Shown here in pieces: positions 24,681-32,891 of a DNA stretch of 64,000 nt. The position numbers were made by a program, and so were the translations under genes. The first letter of the stretch is position 1. Each line of letters begins with the position of its first letter. Origin of the DNA: G016234445 sp964438865. Lineage in GTDB: Bacteria; Chloroflexota; Dehalococcoidia; Tepidiformales; Tepidiformaceae. The notes under the pieces were generated by a model. The model did no database searches. It had not been told where the DNA came from and worked only from the letters and a program-made list of their open reading frames with translations. The stretch lies in contig CAYTMI010000003.1 of NCBI GenBank assembly GCA_964438865.1, positions 62,001-126,000 of the forward strand, in the 5' to 3' direction.

Positions 24681-25580
24681 ATGAACACCATCTCCTCCCC
24701 CAGGCTGCCCTCCCTCCACATGCCCTTCAAGATGCCCCTCAAGCTCCTGGCCGCAGCGGCGCTCCTTCTCTTCCTCCAGTTCGCCGCCTCCACCCCCGGC
24801 CACGCGGCCACGACGGTCGTCAAAGTTGGCCAGAACAGCTCCGGCTCTGCCGCCCAGCGATTCAACGCCGCCTCCATCACCATCACCGCGGGCGACACCG
24901 TCCGCTGGGAATGGTTCAACGGCGCCCACGACGTCCAGGGCTACAACGTCCCCGGCCTGAGCTCGGGCGCCAGGGGCGGCATCGACACCGCGGGCGAAAC
25001 CTACTCCTTCACCTTCCCCACCGCCGGAACCTACACCTACTACTGCGACGAACACGCAGGCCCGGGCGACGCCGACCCCGCGAACATCGACCAAAATCTC
25101 ACCACCAAGATGGTCGGCAAGATCATGGTCGTCCCCGCCGGGTCCCCCACCGGCCTCTCCGTGACCTCCGGCCCCGTGTCCTTCAGCCCCGTTGTCATCA
25201 CGGGGCTCAACCAGGACGTTGACGCCGCCCCCGTAACCTGGCGGGCCAGCGACGCCACCGGCACCGGCAACGGTTGGCGCATCACGATCTCGGGCGGCCA
25301 GTTCGTCGCCGGCACAGCCGTCATCCCCGCTGCCAACTTCAAGGTGCGCCTCCTCCAGCCCCGCATCACCACCATCAGCGGGAACACGGCGCCACTCACC
25401 CAGACAGGCAGCTACCAACCTCTCAGCCAGACGAACCCCATCAACCTCCTGCGCGCCGCCACCGGCACCGGCATGGGGGTGTACGACTTCGGACCCGACT
25501 TCCAGCTCACGGTGCCGGCCAGCGTGAGACAGGGCGCCTATACGGCCGACCTCGTTGTTACCATCGTATCGGGGCCATAG
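24681..25580 (+). CDS. secreted cupredoxin fused to a WxL-like domain (shorter paralogue)
   Basis: 299 aa. The signal peptide runs through 'TPGHAA' (around residue 43). The cupredoxin domain (around 44-155) has 'NGAHDVQGY' (His), 'YTYYCDEHAG' (Cys, His) and 'TKMVGKIMV' (Met). The WxL-like domain (around 160-299) has 'VTWRASDATGTGNGWRITIS' and ends 'YTADLVVTIVSGP'. A paralogue of the gene at 23264-24544 that lacks the middle Ig-like segment. Both place a copper site next to a wall-binding domain, and the DUF916-like partner follows 55 bases later. Confidence 0.83.
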   Translation: MNTISSPRLPSLHMPFKMPLKLLAAAALLLFLQFAASTPGHAATTVVKVGQNSSGSAAQRFNAASITITAGDTVRWEWFNGAHDVQGYNVPGLSSGARGGIDTAGETYSFTFPTAGTYTYYCDEHAGPGDADPANIDQNLTTKMVGKIMVVPAGSPTGLSVTSGPVSFSPVVITGLNQDVDAAPVTWRASDATGTGNGWRITISGGQFVAGTAVIPAANFKVRLLQPRITTISGNTAPLTQTGSYQPLSQTNPINLLRAATGTGMGVYDFGPDFQLTVPASVRQGAYTADLVVTIVSGP

Positions 25581-25634
25581 GGTCCCAACCCACACCGGCC
25601 GCCGGACGAACTCGCGGCCGAAAGGCGGAACACC

Positions 25635-26732
25635 ATGAGGCGAACACTCGCCCCCCAACCCACCTGGAAGATGCTTCTTGCACCGGCCGCTGTGGCCGCT
25701 CTCGTGTTCGCCGGGTCGCTCCTCGGCGGTCACGGCGACGCCTCCGCCCAGTCCGGGGGCATCAGCTTCGGCATCCAGGCCATGCCCGGCGGCCCCGGCT
25801 CCACAGGCAGGAGCGGCTTCTTCAGCTACACCCTCTCCCCCGGCGCCAAGGTGACGGACCAGGCGATCGTGACCAACGAAGGGACCGCGGCGATAACCCT
25901 GAGGGTCTACGCCGCCGATGCGGTCACCGCCAGTGGCGGCGGGACCGCCTTCGGCAACGCTGGCGAGTCGTATACGGGCGCGCTCAACTGGGTCACCACC
26001 GGCGCCAGCCAAGTGACCGTCGAACCCGGCAAGCAGGAAATCGTCTCGATCACCATCGTCGTGCCTGTCAACGCCACCCCCGGCGACCACGTCGCCGGGG
26101 TCGTTGTGGAGGCCGCGCCCAAGGCTGGCGCGGGCGGCAACATCACCACCCAGGTCACCGAACGCGCCGGCGTCGCCATCGTCGTCCGCGTCCCGGGCGA
26201 GACCACCGAAAGGCTCGTCCTCGGCGAATTCTGCTTCAACCAGGAGACTGGCAGCCGCTACTTCGAAATCCCCGTCCTCAACCAGGGCACGGTCCTGTCG
26301 AAAGGCACCGGCCGCTTCCGTTTCGAAACGGAACCTGGCCGGCCGGTCTTCGAACGCACCGTCGAACTGGGAAACGTCATCCCCACGCTCGATACCGTCA
26401 TCCGCGTCGACTCCCCCCAGGACCCGCCTCCGGGCAAGTACGTCGCCCGGCTCACACTCCGCCAGTCCAACGGCATCGACGTCGAACGCCACACCAGCCT
26501 CACTATCCCCGAGAAGAAGGTGAACGGCTGCGCTCCCCAGTCCGGCGTTGCCGGGGCCCGCGACGAAGGAACGGGCGACAACTTCGCCGTGCAGACGGTG
26601 CAGGACCTTGGGAAGGGCGCCTCCCTGGTGGTCCTTTCACTCGTGGCCGCGCTTGGAGCGATGACCTGGGCGCTGGTATTCGTGCTCTGGCGGAACCGGC
26701 GCAGGGGAAGCCAGGAGGACGCAAACCCGTAG
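25635..26732 (+). CDS. DUF916-like (WxL-interacting) membrane-anchored surface protein
   Basis: 365 aa, start ATG 25635 behind a GGCGGA stretch. The signal peptide is around 1-40. The DUF916-like beta domain (around 45-190) has 'GFFSYTLSPGAKVTDQAIVT' and 'VPVNATPGDHVAGVVVEA'. A second beta domain is around 195-300. A C-terminal helix (around 325-350) is followed by 'RNRRRGSQED', a basic stop-transfer tail. DUF916 proteins in Firmicutes accompany WxL proteins and bind both them and peptidoglycan. The same pairing here supports a surface complex with the two upstream cupredoxin-WxL proteins. Confidence 0.8.
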   Translation: MRRTLAPQPTWKMLLAPAAVAALVFAGSLLGGHGDASAQSGGISFGIQAMPGGPGSTGRSGFFSYTLSPGAKVTDQAIVTNEGTAAITLRVYAADAVTASGGGTAFGNAGESYTGALNWVTTGASQVTVEPGKQEIVSITIVVPVNATPGDHVAGVVVEAAPKAGAGGNITTQVTERAGVAIVVRVPGETTERLVLGEFCFNQETGSRYFEIPVLNQGTVLSKGTGRFRFETEPGRPVFERTVELGNVIPTLDTVIRVDSPQDPPPGKYVARLTLRQSNGIDVERHTSLTIPEKKVNGCAPQSGVAGARDEGTGDNFAVQTVQDLGKGASLVVLSLVAALGAMTWALVFVLWRNRRRGSQEDANP

Positions 26733-26918
26733 GCTCCCGCCATGCGGGGCGGTCGTAACGAACATCACGTTGTGCGAGGGGTACCATGGACATGTCTCAG
26801 ATCCACGCTAGCCTTCAGTGCTCCCACCCGCTCCATCTCAGGAGAGCCAACTGGTCGTCGCATGCCACACTCGGAGGGCGGGGCGTCCTGATGCGCCTGG
26901 CCACGGCTGTGATCCCTC

Positions 26919-27440
26919 ATGATCGGAGCGAGCCTCGTTGCCTGCGGCCAAAGCGAGGAGGCACTCGGCACACCCACAGCGGAGGCCCGAACGGGAACCG
27001 CTACGCCGGCGTCACCGACTTCGACCGCAACCAATCCACCGGAGGACGTGGCCGCAGTCTTCCGAAGATTCGTCGATGCGCTCAATAAAGGAAGCGCGGG
27101 CGATGCAGAGGCGCTGCTCGCGACCGGCGCAACGTGGGAGCGCGGAGCGCAGTGTGCGCCTGGGCTGTGTGTCGGGCTGACCCGGCTTCGGCAGGAGATC
27201 GACCGGGACGTGGCTAACCATCATCGTCTCGACATCGTCGCTCTCGATACGTCGGGCAACACGGTGACCGCCCGTGTCGAGCTGCGCACCGACCGCACTT
27301 GTTCCGCTGAAATCCAACGAATCATCCAGGTCTTCACAGTGACGGTGGCAAACGGGAAGATCGCGTCTCTCCGCGCAGTCAATGACGTCACCGACGCACT
27401 GACGGCGTCGTTCACCAGTCAACGGGGCGGCGGCCAATAG
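26919..27440 (+). CDS. NTF2/SnoaL-like small lipoprotein with a probable frameshift in the signal peptide
   Basis: 173 aa from ATG 26919. An NTF2-like domain (around 45-165) has 'VAAVFRRFVDALNKGSAGDA' and 'NGKIASLRAVNDV'. The start 'MIGASLVACG' holds a lipobox (LVAC) but is far too short for export. An ATG at 26891 in another frame reads MRLATAVIP. Removing one base near 26918 would join them as MRLATAVIPMIGASLVACG, a normal lipoprotein signal. The present sequence is therefore probably a recent frameshift or a sequencing error. A Ser/Thr/Pro-rich linker follows the cysteine. Function unknown. Confidence 0.6.
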   Translation: MIGASLVACGQSEEALGTPTAEARTGTATPASPTSTATNPPEDVAAVFRRFVDALNKGSAGDAEALLATGATWERGAQCAPGLCVGLTRLRQEIDRDVANHHRLDIVALDTSGNTVTARVELRTDRTCSAEIQRIIQVFTVTVANGKIASLRAVNDVTDALTASFTSQRGGGQ

Positions 27441-27724
27441 TTCGCGGCTGACACCAATGGCTCCTCTAAGCTCACCAATCTGGCGAATGGCCACCATCTC
27501 ATCGCCATCCTCTGGCGCGACCGGCAGCGAGTGGCGTAGCCCCGATCCCCCCGCTGCGTCGCGGTAGGTCCCAAGCGTTGTTGCGCTCGCATCCTGGGCG
27601 CGGAGGTCGTCGAGAAAAGCGATCTGGTACAATGCCCGCGTGGACGTGATGAACCGGGGAGCATCACTCCGGCCGCGATCCCGGTTGCCCGTCCTGGCTG
27701 AACCCGGAATCCCTGGTCTTCGCA

Positions 27725-27765
27725 AGCGGGAGTAGCTCAGCGGTAGAGCGCCTGCCTTCCAAGCA
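27725..27765 (+). repeat. 41-bp direct repeat (right copy) within tRNA-Gly
   Basis: Exact match to 17391-17431 in the same orientation. Here it forms the 5' half of the intact tRNA-Gly. The match includes one base upstream of the tRNA and ends inside the anticodon stem. Confidence 0.8.
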
Positions 27766-27800
27766 GGATGTCGCGAGTTCGAACCTCGTCTCCCGCTCCA
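27726..27800 (+). tRNA. tRNA-Gly(TCC), CCA encoded
   Basis: 75 bases including the CCA end. Acceptor stem GCGGGAG pairs with CTCCCGC, the D arm is GCTC-AGCGGTA-GAGC, the anticodon stem CCTGC/GCAGG has loop CTTCCAA (anticodon TCC), and the T arm is GCGAG-TTCGAAC-CTCGT. No strong promoter is adjacent. A TACAAT box lies at 27628-27633, about 93 bases upstream, so transcription may depend on DNA inside the flanked block. Confidence 0.95.
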
Positions 27801-27812
27801 AACTGCGGCCCC

Positions 27813-28247
27813 TCACGGGCTCCTTTGCACGACCTTGAAGCCGTCGGTGTCCCAGGCGATCATCCCGCCGCCCAACTCCCAGATGTTCGTGTAGCCAAGC
27901 TTCACGAGCGCTTGAGCCGCTTCGGTGCTCATCCGCCCCGAACGGCAGTACAGCACCACCTTTGCCGACTTGTCCGCGGGGAGCCGGTCCAGCTCCCCGA
28001 CGATCTTGTCGAAGGGGATGAAGCCGTCGGTTCCTTCCAGTTCTCCTTCGTAGGGGATGTGGACGTTGATCAAAGGGAAGTCCTTGCTCTTCAGCATTGC
28101 GTTCAGTTCCGCGGGCGAGACGCGTTGGAAGCCGCCGGCATCGACGCCGACAGCCCCACTGCCACCCTTGGTGTCCGATCCGCCACAACCGGCGGCAAGC
28201 AACAACCCGACGGCGGCCGCTGCCATCAACGCCTGGAAACCGTTCAT
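27813..28247 (-). CDS. rhodanese-domain lipoprotein
   Basis: 144 aa from ATG 28247. Lipoprotein signal 'MNGFQALMAAAAVGLLLAAG' is followed by Cys. The rhodanese domain (around 40-140) has 'FPLINVHIPYEGELEGTDGF' and the active-site loop 'LYCRSGRMST', with the catalytic Cys and the Arg/Ser loop. It ends 'GYTNIWELGGGMIAWDTDG'. It would act outside the membrane in sulfur transfer or thiol chemistry. It lies 13 bases past the tRNA on the other strand and is divergent from the molybdoenzyme operon. Confidence 0.87.
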   Translation of the reverse strand: MNGFQALMAAAAVGLLLAAGCGGSDTKGGSGAVGVDAGGFQRVSPAELNAMLKSKDFPLINVHIPYEGELEGTDGFIPFDKIVGELDRLPADKSAKVVLYCRSGRMSTEAAQALVKLGYTNIWELGGGMIAWDTDGFKVVQRSP

Positions 28248-28662
28248 TCCATCCCTCGCTGCGCTTGCCGTGAGCATGCCATGGCTCTGCTTCCGTTTTA
28301 CCGCATCACCCACCCGGCGTCGACCTCAGTGACGGGACACTGCCCTCGCTGGCACTCAGGCTACGGATGGGCACCTCAGCTGGCAGGCCGTGTCCCGGCG
28401 GCGTGACAAAAGTCCCCGCCTGAGCGTGTTTCCGGCCGTACCGTGTTGGCACGATGAGCACTTCCAACCGACGCCGCGAGACCGGAGCCCGGAGCACCAA
28501 GCGACGATCGGTCCCCTTTTCCGGGGACGGTCGGCCCTGCCCAGGCGGCGCCAGAGCGCCCATCGTCACAGGCACGAATCGTCGCCACTGGAGCCATGGC
28601 ACGTGACATCTCTCAACGCATCCCCTGCATCGGGCGGCCGGACACTCCCGGTAACGCCTGCG
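28248..28662. other. 415-base divergent intergenic region before mobB
   Basis: It separates the rhodanese gene (left) from mobB (right) and must contain the promoter of the exported-molybdoenzyme operon. I see no CRP-like palindrome of the type found at the other molybdoenzyme locus, and no convincing -35/-10 pair. Long open frames through it lack ribosome sites. Confidence 0.5.
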
Positions 28663-29166
28663 ATGCCGCCTAAGCGCCGCCAGCCCGCACCGACGGTCAT
28701 CTGCGTACGCGGGCCTTCCCGCAGCGGGAAGACGGCTGTCTGCGAACAGCTCGCCGAAGCGCTCGAATCCCACGGTTACCGCACCGCGTACATCAAGCGC
28801 ACCCATCACCCGCTCGACCTCCCGGACAAAGCCTCGGGGCGAGTCTGGTCCCGCGGCCCGTCGGCGATGGTCATCCTCACGCCCGACAGGCTCCAGGTGA
28901 CGACCCGGCCGGTGGAGCCCACGGCGGAGCGGCTGCTGAATGCGCTCCCACCAGGCATCGACGTCGCGCTCTTCGAAACCCACACCGCCGAGGACTTCCC
29001 GACGGTCCTCTCTCGTTCGATTGAGCCGGCCGAAAACGAGGATCTTGTCGGCCGCTGGCGCCTTTCCACCCTGGACCAGGACATTCCCGCGATCGTGGCC
29101 GCAGTCTTCGAAGTCGTGACCGCGGCCCGTCCGGCCCGAACTACCGCAAGGGGAGTCTGCTCGTGA
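28663..29166 (+). CDS. mobB: MobB-like molybdopterin-guanine dinucleotide biosynthesis GTPase
   Basis: 167 aa from ATG 28663. The Walker A loop is 'GPSRSGKT' near the N-terminus, followed by 'AYIKRTHHPLDLPDKASGRV', a MobB hallmark in which the His/Asp segment follows the first strand. MobB assists attachment of GMP to molybdopterin, giving the bis-MGD cofactor of the downstream enzyme. The stop overlaps the GTG start of the catalytic subunit (GTGA), so cofactor supply and enzyme are translationally coupled. It is short at the C-terminus compared with some MobB proteins. Confidence 0.85.
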   Translation: MPPKRRQPAPTVICVRGPSRSGKTAVCEQLAEALESHGYRTAYIKRTHHPLDLPDKASGRVWSRGPSAMVILTPDRLQVTTRPVEPTAERLLNALPPGIDVALFETHTAEDFPTVLSRSIEPAENEDLVGRWRLSTLDQDIPAIVAAVFEVVTAARPARTTARGVCS

Positions 29167-32100
29167 CCATCAACCGGCGAAGTTTCCTGAAGCTCAGCGC
29201 TGCCGCGGGGGCCGGCGCGACGGCGCTCTACATGGAGCGCCAACTTGCCTTCCTCCAGGGCGCCCCGGGCATCGACAACCCGCTCGCGCACTACCCCAGC
29301 CGGGACTGGGAGAAGGTGTATCGCGACCAGTACAAGTACGACAGCAGCTTCACCTTCGTCTGCGCCCCGAACTGCACCCACAACTGCCGGCTGCGCGCCT
29401 TCGTCCGCAATGGCGTCGTTCTTCGCACCGAGCAGAACTACGACGGCCAGAAGGTCGGCGACCTCCTGGGGAACAAGTCGACCAACGCCTGGAACCCACG
29501 CGGCTGCAACAAGGGCCTCACGCTCACCCGCCGCATCTACGGCCCCTACCGCCTGAAGCAGCCGCTCGTCCGCGCGGGGTGGAAGAAGTGGGCCGACGAC
29601 GGTTTCCCGGGACTCGACGCCGCGAACCGGACGAAGTACAAGTTCGACTCCCGCGGCAGCGACACCTTCGTGAAGATGAAGTGGGACGACACCTTCCAGT
29701 ACGTGGCGAAGGGCATGGTCGCCATCGCGAAGCGGTACTCCGGCGAAGAAGGCAAGAAGATCCTGCTCGGCGAAGGCTACCAGCCCGAGATGGTCGAAGA
29801 GATGGGAGGGGCTGGCACCCGGACGTTCAAGCTCCGCGGCGGCATGGGGCTGCTCGGCGTGATGGGGAAGTACGGCATGTACCGGGCTTCGAACATGATG
29901 GCGCTCCTGGACGTCCACGTCCGCGGGGTCAAGCCGGAAGCAGCCCGCGGCGGCCGCAACTGGTCCAACTACACCTGGCATGGCGACCAGGCGCCCGGGA
30001 CCCCGTTCGTCACCGGCCTCCAGAACGCCGACTGCGACTTCAACGACATGCGCAACGCCAAGTTGCACATTGGCGTGGGCAAGAACCTCGTCGAGAACAA
30101 GATGGCCGACGCCCATTTCTTCATCGAGATGATGGAGCGTGGCGGCAAGATCGTGACGATCACGCCGGAATACAGTCCCCCCGCGACGAAGGCCGACTAC
30201 TGGCTCCCCTGCCGTCCCGGCCTCGGTGACACCGCCATCTTCCTCGGCATCAGCAAGCTGATCATGGACCGGAACCTCTACGATGCGCCCTTCGTCAAGA
30301 ACTTCACCGACTTCCCCATGCTGGTGCGCACGGACACCCTGAAGCGTCTTAGCGCCGCCGACATGTTCGCCAACTACAAGCCTGGCCTCGCCAAGGACGG
30401 CCCAAGCTACAAGATCCAGGGGCTCACGGACGCCCAGTACGCGAAGCTCCAGGACTACGTCATCTACGACGCGAAGACGAAGGCTCCGAAGGCGATCACG
30501 CGTGAGGACGTGGGGGCCAAACTCGCGGCGAAGGGTCTCGACCCCGACCTCGAATTCAAGGGGACGGTGACGCTGGCAAACGGCAGCCAGGTCGAAGTGA
30601 TGACCCTCTGGCAGGCCTACCGCCAGCACCTCGCCGACTACGACCTCGACACCGTGACGGAGATCAGCGGTTCGCCAAAGGACCTGATCGAACGGCTTGC
30701 GAACGACATCGCGACGATCAAGCCCGTCGCCATTCACGTTGGCGAAGGCATCAACCACTGGTTCCACGCCACGCTCCACAACCGCGCCACGCACCTGCCG
30801 CTCATGCTCACTGGCAACTTCGGTGTCCCGGGGGCCGGCTGCTACAGCTGGGCCGGGAACTACAAGGCGGCGCTCTTCCAGGGCACCCCGGAGACTGGCC
30901 CCGGGTTCAAGGGCTGGGTCGCGGAAGACCCCTTCTCCCCCAACCTCGACCTCGCGGCCAAGGGCAAGGACATCGTCGCCCATGCCTACACGAAGGATGA
31001 AGAGCCCGCCTACTGGGACCACGGCGACAGGGCGCTCATCGTCGACACGCCCAAGGCCGGCCACAAGGTCTTCACGGGCAAGACACACATGCCGACGCCG
31101 ACGAAGGTGACGTGGACGACAAACGTCAACCTGATCAACAACGCCAAGTGGGTCTACGGCGTGATCTTCAACGTTCTCCCCAAGATCGACCTGATCATGA
31201 CCCAGGACATCGAGATGACGGCGACCTGCGAATACTCGGACGTCGTCCTCCCGGCCAACTCCTGGCTGGAGACAGAGCAGCCCGAGATAACCGCGTCGTG
31301 CCAGAACCCATTCCTCCAGATCTGGAAGGGCGGCATCAAGCCGATCTACGACACCAAGGACGACATCACGATCATGGCCGGCGTTGCCAAAGCGCTCGGT
31401 GAGGTCACCGGGGACAAGCGCTTCGCCGACTACTGGAAGTTTGCCATCGAAGGCCGCACCGACGTCTACATGCAGCGCCTCCTCGACTCCTCGGGGACCA
31501 CGGCCGGCTACAAGGTTGATGAAGTGCTCGCCGGCAAGTACGGCGAACCCGGCTCCGCGCTGCTGATGTTCCGCACCTACCCCCGGATCCCCTACTGGGA
31601 GCAGGTCCACGACAACCTGCCCTTCCATACCGACACGGGACGGATGAACTCGTACTGCGACATCCCCGAGGCGATCGAGTACGGCGAGAACTTCATCGTC
31701 CACCGCGAAGGGCCGGAGGCGACGCCGTACCTCCCCAACGTCATCGTCAGCAGCAACCCGCTGATTCGCCCCAACGACTACGGGATCGCGCGGGAGGAGA
31801 TGGACCCTGAACTCCGGACGGTCCGGAACATCAAGCTCCCCTGGGCGGAAGTGAAGAAGACGAAGAACAAGCTCTGGGAGGACGGGTACAACTTCTACTT
31901 CCTGACACCGAAGACACGGCACACCGTCCACTCGTCCTGGGGCGTCACCGACTGGATGGTCCTCTGGTCTTCGAACTTCGCCGACCCCTACCGCGCCGAC
32001 AAGCGCCTTCCCGGTGTCGGCGACCAGCAACTCCACATGAACCCGGACGACGCCCGGGCAATGAACCTGGCCGACGGGGACTACGTCTACGTGGACGCCA

Positions 32101-32615
32101 ACCCCGCGGACCGGCCGTACATCGGCTGGAAAGCGTCGGACCCGCAGTACAAAGTCGCCCGGCTCATGCTCCGGGTGAAGTACAACCCTGCTTACCCCCG
32201 CGGCGTGGTGATGACGAAACACGGCGGCTTCATCGCCACCGAAAAGACCGTGAAAGCGCACGAAAGCCGCGCCGATGGGCGGGCCGTCTCCGAGGACACG
32301 GGCTACCAGTCGAGCTTCCGCTACGGCTCTCACCAGAGCGTCACCAAGGACTGGGCGATGCCGATGCACCAGACCGACACGCTCTTCCACAAGGCGAAGG
32401 TCGCCCAGGCCTTCATCTTCGGCGGCGAAGCCGACAACCACGCCGTGAACACCGTCCCGAAAGAGACGCTGGTCAAGATCACGAAAGCCGAAGCAGGCGG
32501 CATGGAGGGCAAGGGCGCCTGGGTGCCCGGGACCACCGGGATGAGCCCCGGCGGCGAAAATGCGGCCATGCAGTCGTACCTCAAGGGCGGCTTCAACGCC
32601 CAGAAGGGAGGCTAG
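29163..32615 (+). CDS. exported NxrA-like type II molybdopterin oxidoreductase, catalytic subunit
   Basis: 1150 aa, start GTG. Tat signal 'RRSFLKLSAAAGAGA' (residues 5-19). The Fe-S site is Cys67-x3-Cys71-x3-Cys75 with Cys115 ('PRGCNKG'), so a Cys replaces the His seen in the four cytoplasmic alphas. 'TWHGDQAPGTPFVTG' holds the predicted Asp Mo ligand. The N-terminal 'YRDQYKYDSSFTFVCAPN' and the length resemble periplasmic nitrite oxidoreductase/nitrate-reductase-like NxrA proteins. It would act outside the cytoplasmic membrane. Nitrite oxidation, nitrate reduction or another oxyanion are all possible; sequence alone does not settle it. The operon encodes its own beta, gamma, chaperone and membrane protein. 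Confidence 0.9.
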   Translation: MTINRRSFLKLSAAAGAGATALYMERQLAFLQGAPGIDNPLAHYPSRDWEKVYRDQYKYDSSFTFVCAPNCTHNCRLRAFVRNGVVLRTEQNYDGQKVGDLLGNKSTNAWNPRGCNKGLTLTRRIYGPYRLKQPLVRAGWKKWADDGFPGLDAANRTKYKFDSRGSDTFVKMKWDDTFQYVAKGMVAIAKRYSGEEGKKILLGEGYQPEMVEEMGGAGTRTFKLRGGMGLLGVMGKYGMYRASNMMALLDVHVRGVKPEAARGGRNWSNYTWHGDQAPGTPFVTGLQNADCDFNDMRNAKLHIGVGKNLVENKMADAHFFIEMMERGGKIVTITPEYSPPATKADYWLPCRPGLGDTAIFLGISKLIMDRNLYDAPFVKNFTDFPMLVRTDTLKRLSAADMFANYKPGLAKDGPSYKIQGLTDAQYAKLQDYVIYDAKTKAPKAITREDVGAKLAAKGLDPDLEFKGTVTLANGSQVEVMTLWQAYRQHLADYDLDTVTEISGSPKDLIERLANDIATIKPVAIHVGEGINHWFHATLHNRATHLPLMLTGNFGVPGAGCYSWAGNYKAALFQGTPETGPGFKGWVAEDPFSPNLDLAAKGKDIVAHAYTKDEEPAYWDHGDRALIVDTPKAGHKVFTGKTHMPTPTKVTWTTNVNLINNAKWVYGVIFNVLPKIDLIMTQDIEMTATCEYSDVVLPANSWLETEQPEITASCQNPFLQIWKGGIKPIYDTKDDITIMAGVAKALGEVTGDKRFADYWKFAIEGRTDVYMQRLLDSSGTTAGYKVDEVLAGKYGEPGSALLMFRTYPRIPYWEQVHDNLPFHTDTGRMNSYCDIPEAIEYGENFIVHREGPEATPYLPNVIVSSNPLIRPNDYGIAREEMDPELRTVRNIKLPWAEVKKTKNKLWEDGYNFYFLTPKTRHTVHSSWGVTDWMVLWSSNFADPYRADKRLPGVGDQQLHMNPDDARAMNLADGDYVYVDANPADRPYIGWKASDPQYKVARLMLRVKYNPAYPRGVVMTKHGGFIATEKTVKAHESRADGRAVSEDTGYQSSFRYGSHQSVTKDWAMPMHQTDTLFHKAKVAQAFIFGGEADNHAVNTVPKETLVKITKAEAGGMEGKGAWVPGTTGMSPGGENAAMQSYLKGGFNAQKGG

Positions 32616-32618
32616 GCC

Positions 32619-32891
32619 ATGGCCGAGAAGGACTTCGAAACCGACGACCCCTACGAATTCGTCGCCGTCCGGTTCCCGATGGAGCCCGGCGTGGACGGCC
32701 AGGAAGCGATGGCCCGCTGCTTCGTTGAGGAGTACGCCCTGATGGGTGTCCCGCGGCGGAAGATCCTCCAGATCTTCAGCGCAGAGATGTTCGCAGGCGC
32801 GCACGCCGTCTACGAAGAGCGGGGTGAAGCCTTCATCCAGCGCATCATCGACGACGTCTTTGGAGCCGAGCCGGCGATGGAGGTTTCGTAA
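32619..32891 (+). CDS. 90-residue protein between alpha and beta genes
   Basis: A small soluble, acidic, helical protein ('FVEEYALMGVPRRKILQIF', 'GEAFIQRIIDDVFG') with no signal peptide or metal motif. It begins 4 bases after the alpha stop, and its TAA overlaps the beta ATG by one base, so it is an integral operon member. It may be an assembly or maturation factor for the exported complex. I do not recognise a family. Confidence 0.75.
   Translation: MAEKDFETDDPYEFVAVRFPMEPGVDGQEAMARCFVEEYALMGVPRRKILQIFSAEMFAGAHAVYEERGEAFIQRIIDDVFGAEPAMEVS

Noticed and set aside
26754..26769. CGTAA-CGAACA-TCACG as a further CRP-like site
   Set aside because: It is symmetric only at a few positions, lacks the T/A ends of the other sites, and does not lie at a clear promoter.
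17432..27725. A complete integrative element between the tRNA-Gly repeats
   Set aside because: No integrase, excisionase, relaxase or phage gene was found in the block. The repeat is reported, but the element itself cannot be claimed.
28806..32804. A very long open frame on the minus strand opposite the NxrA-like gene
   Set aside because: High GC content and the codon bias of the real gene keep the opposite strand open. The antisense frame shows no family motif or ribosome site, while the sense protein has Tat, Fe-S and Mo motifs.
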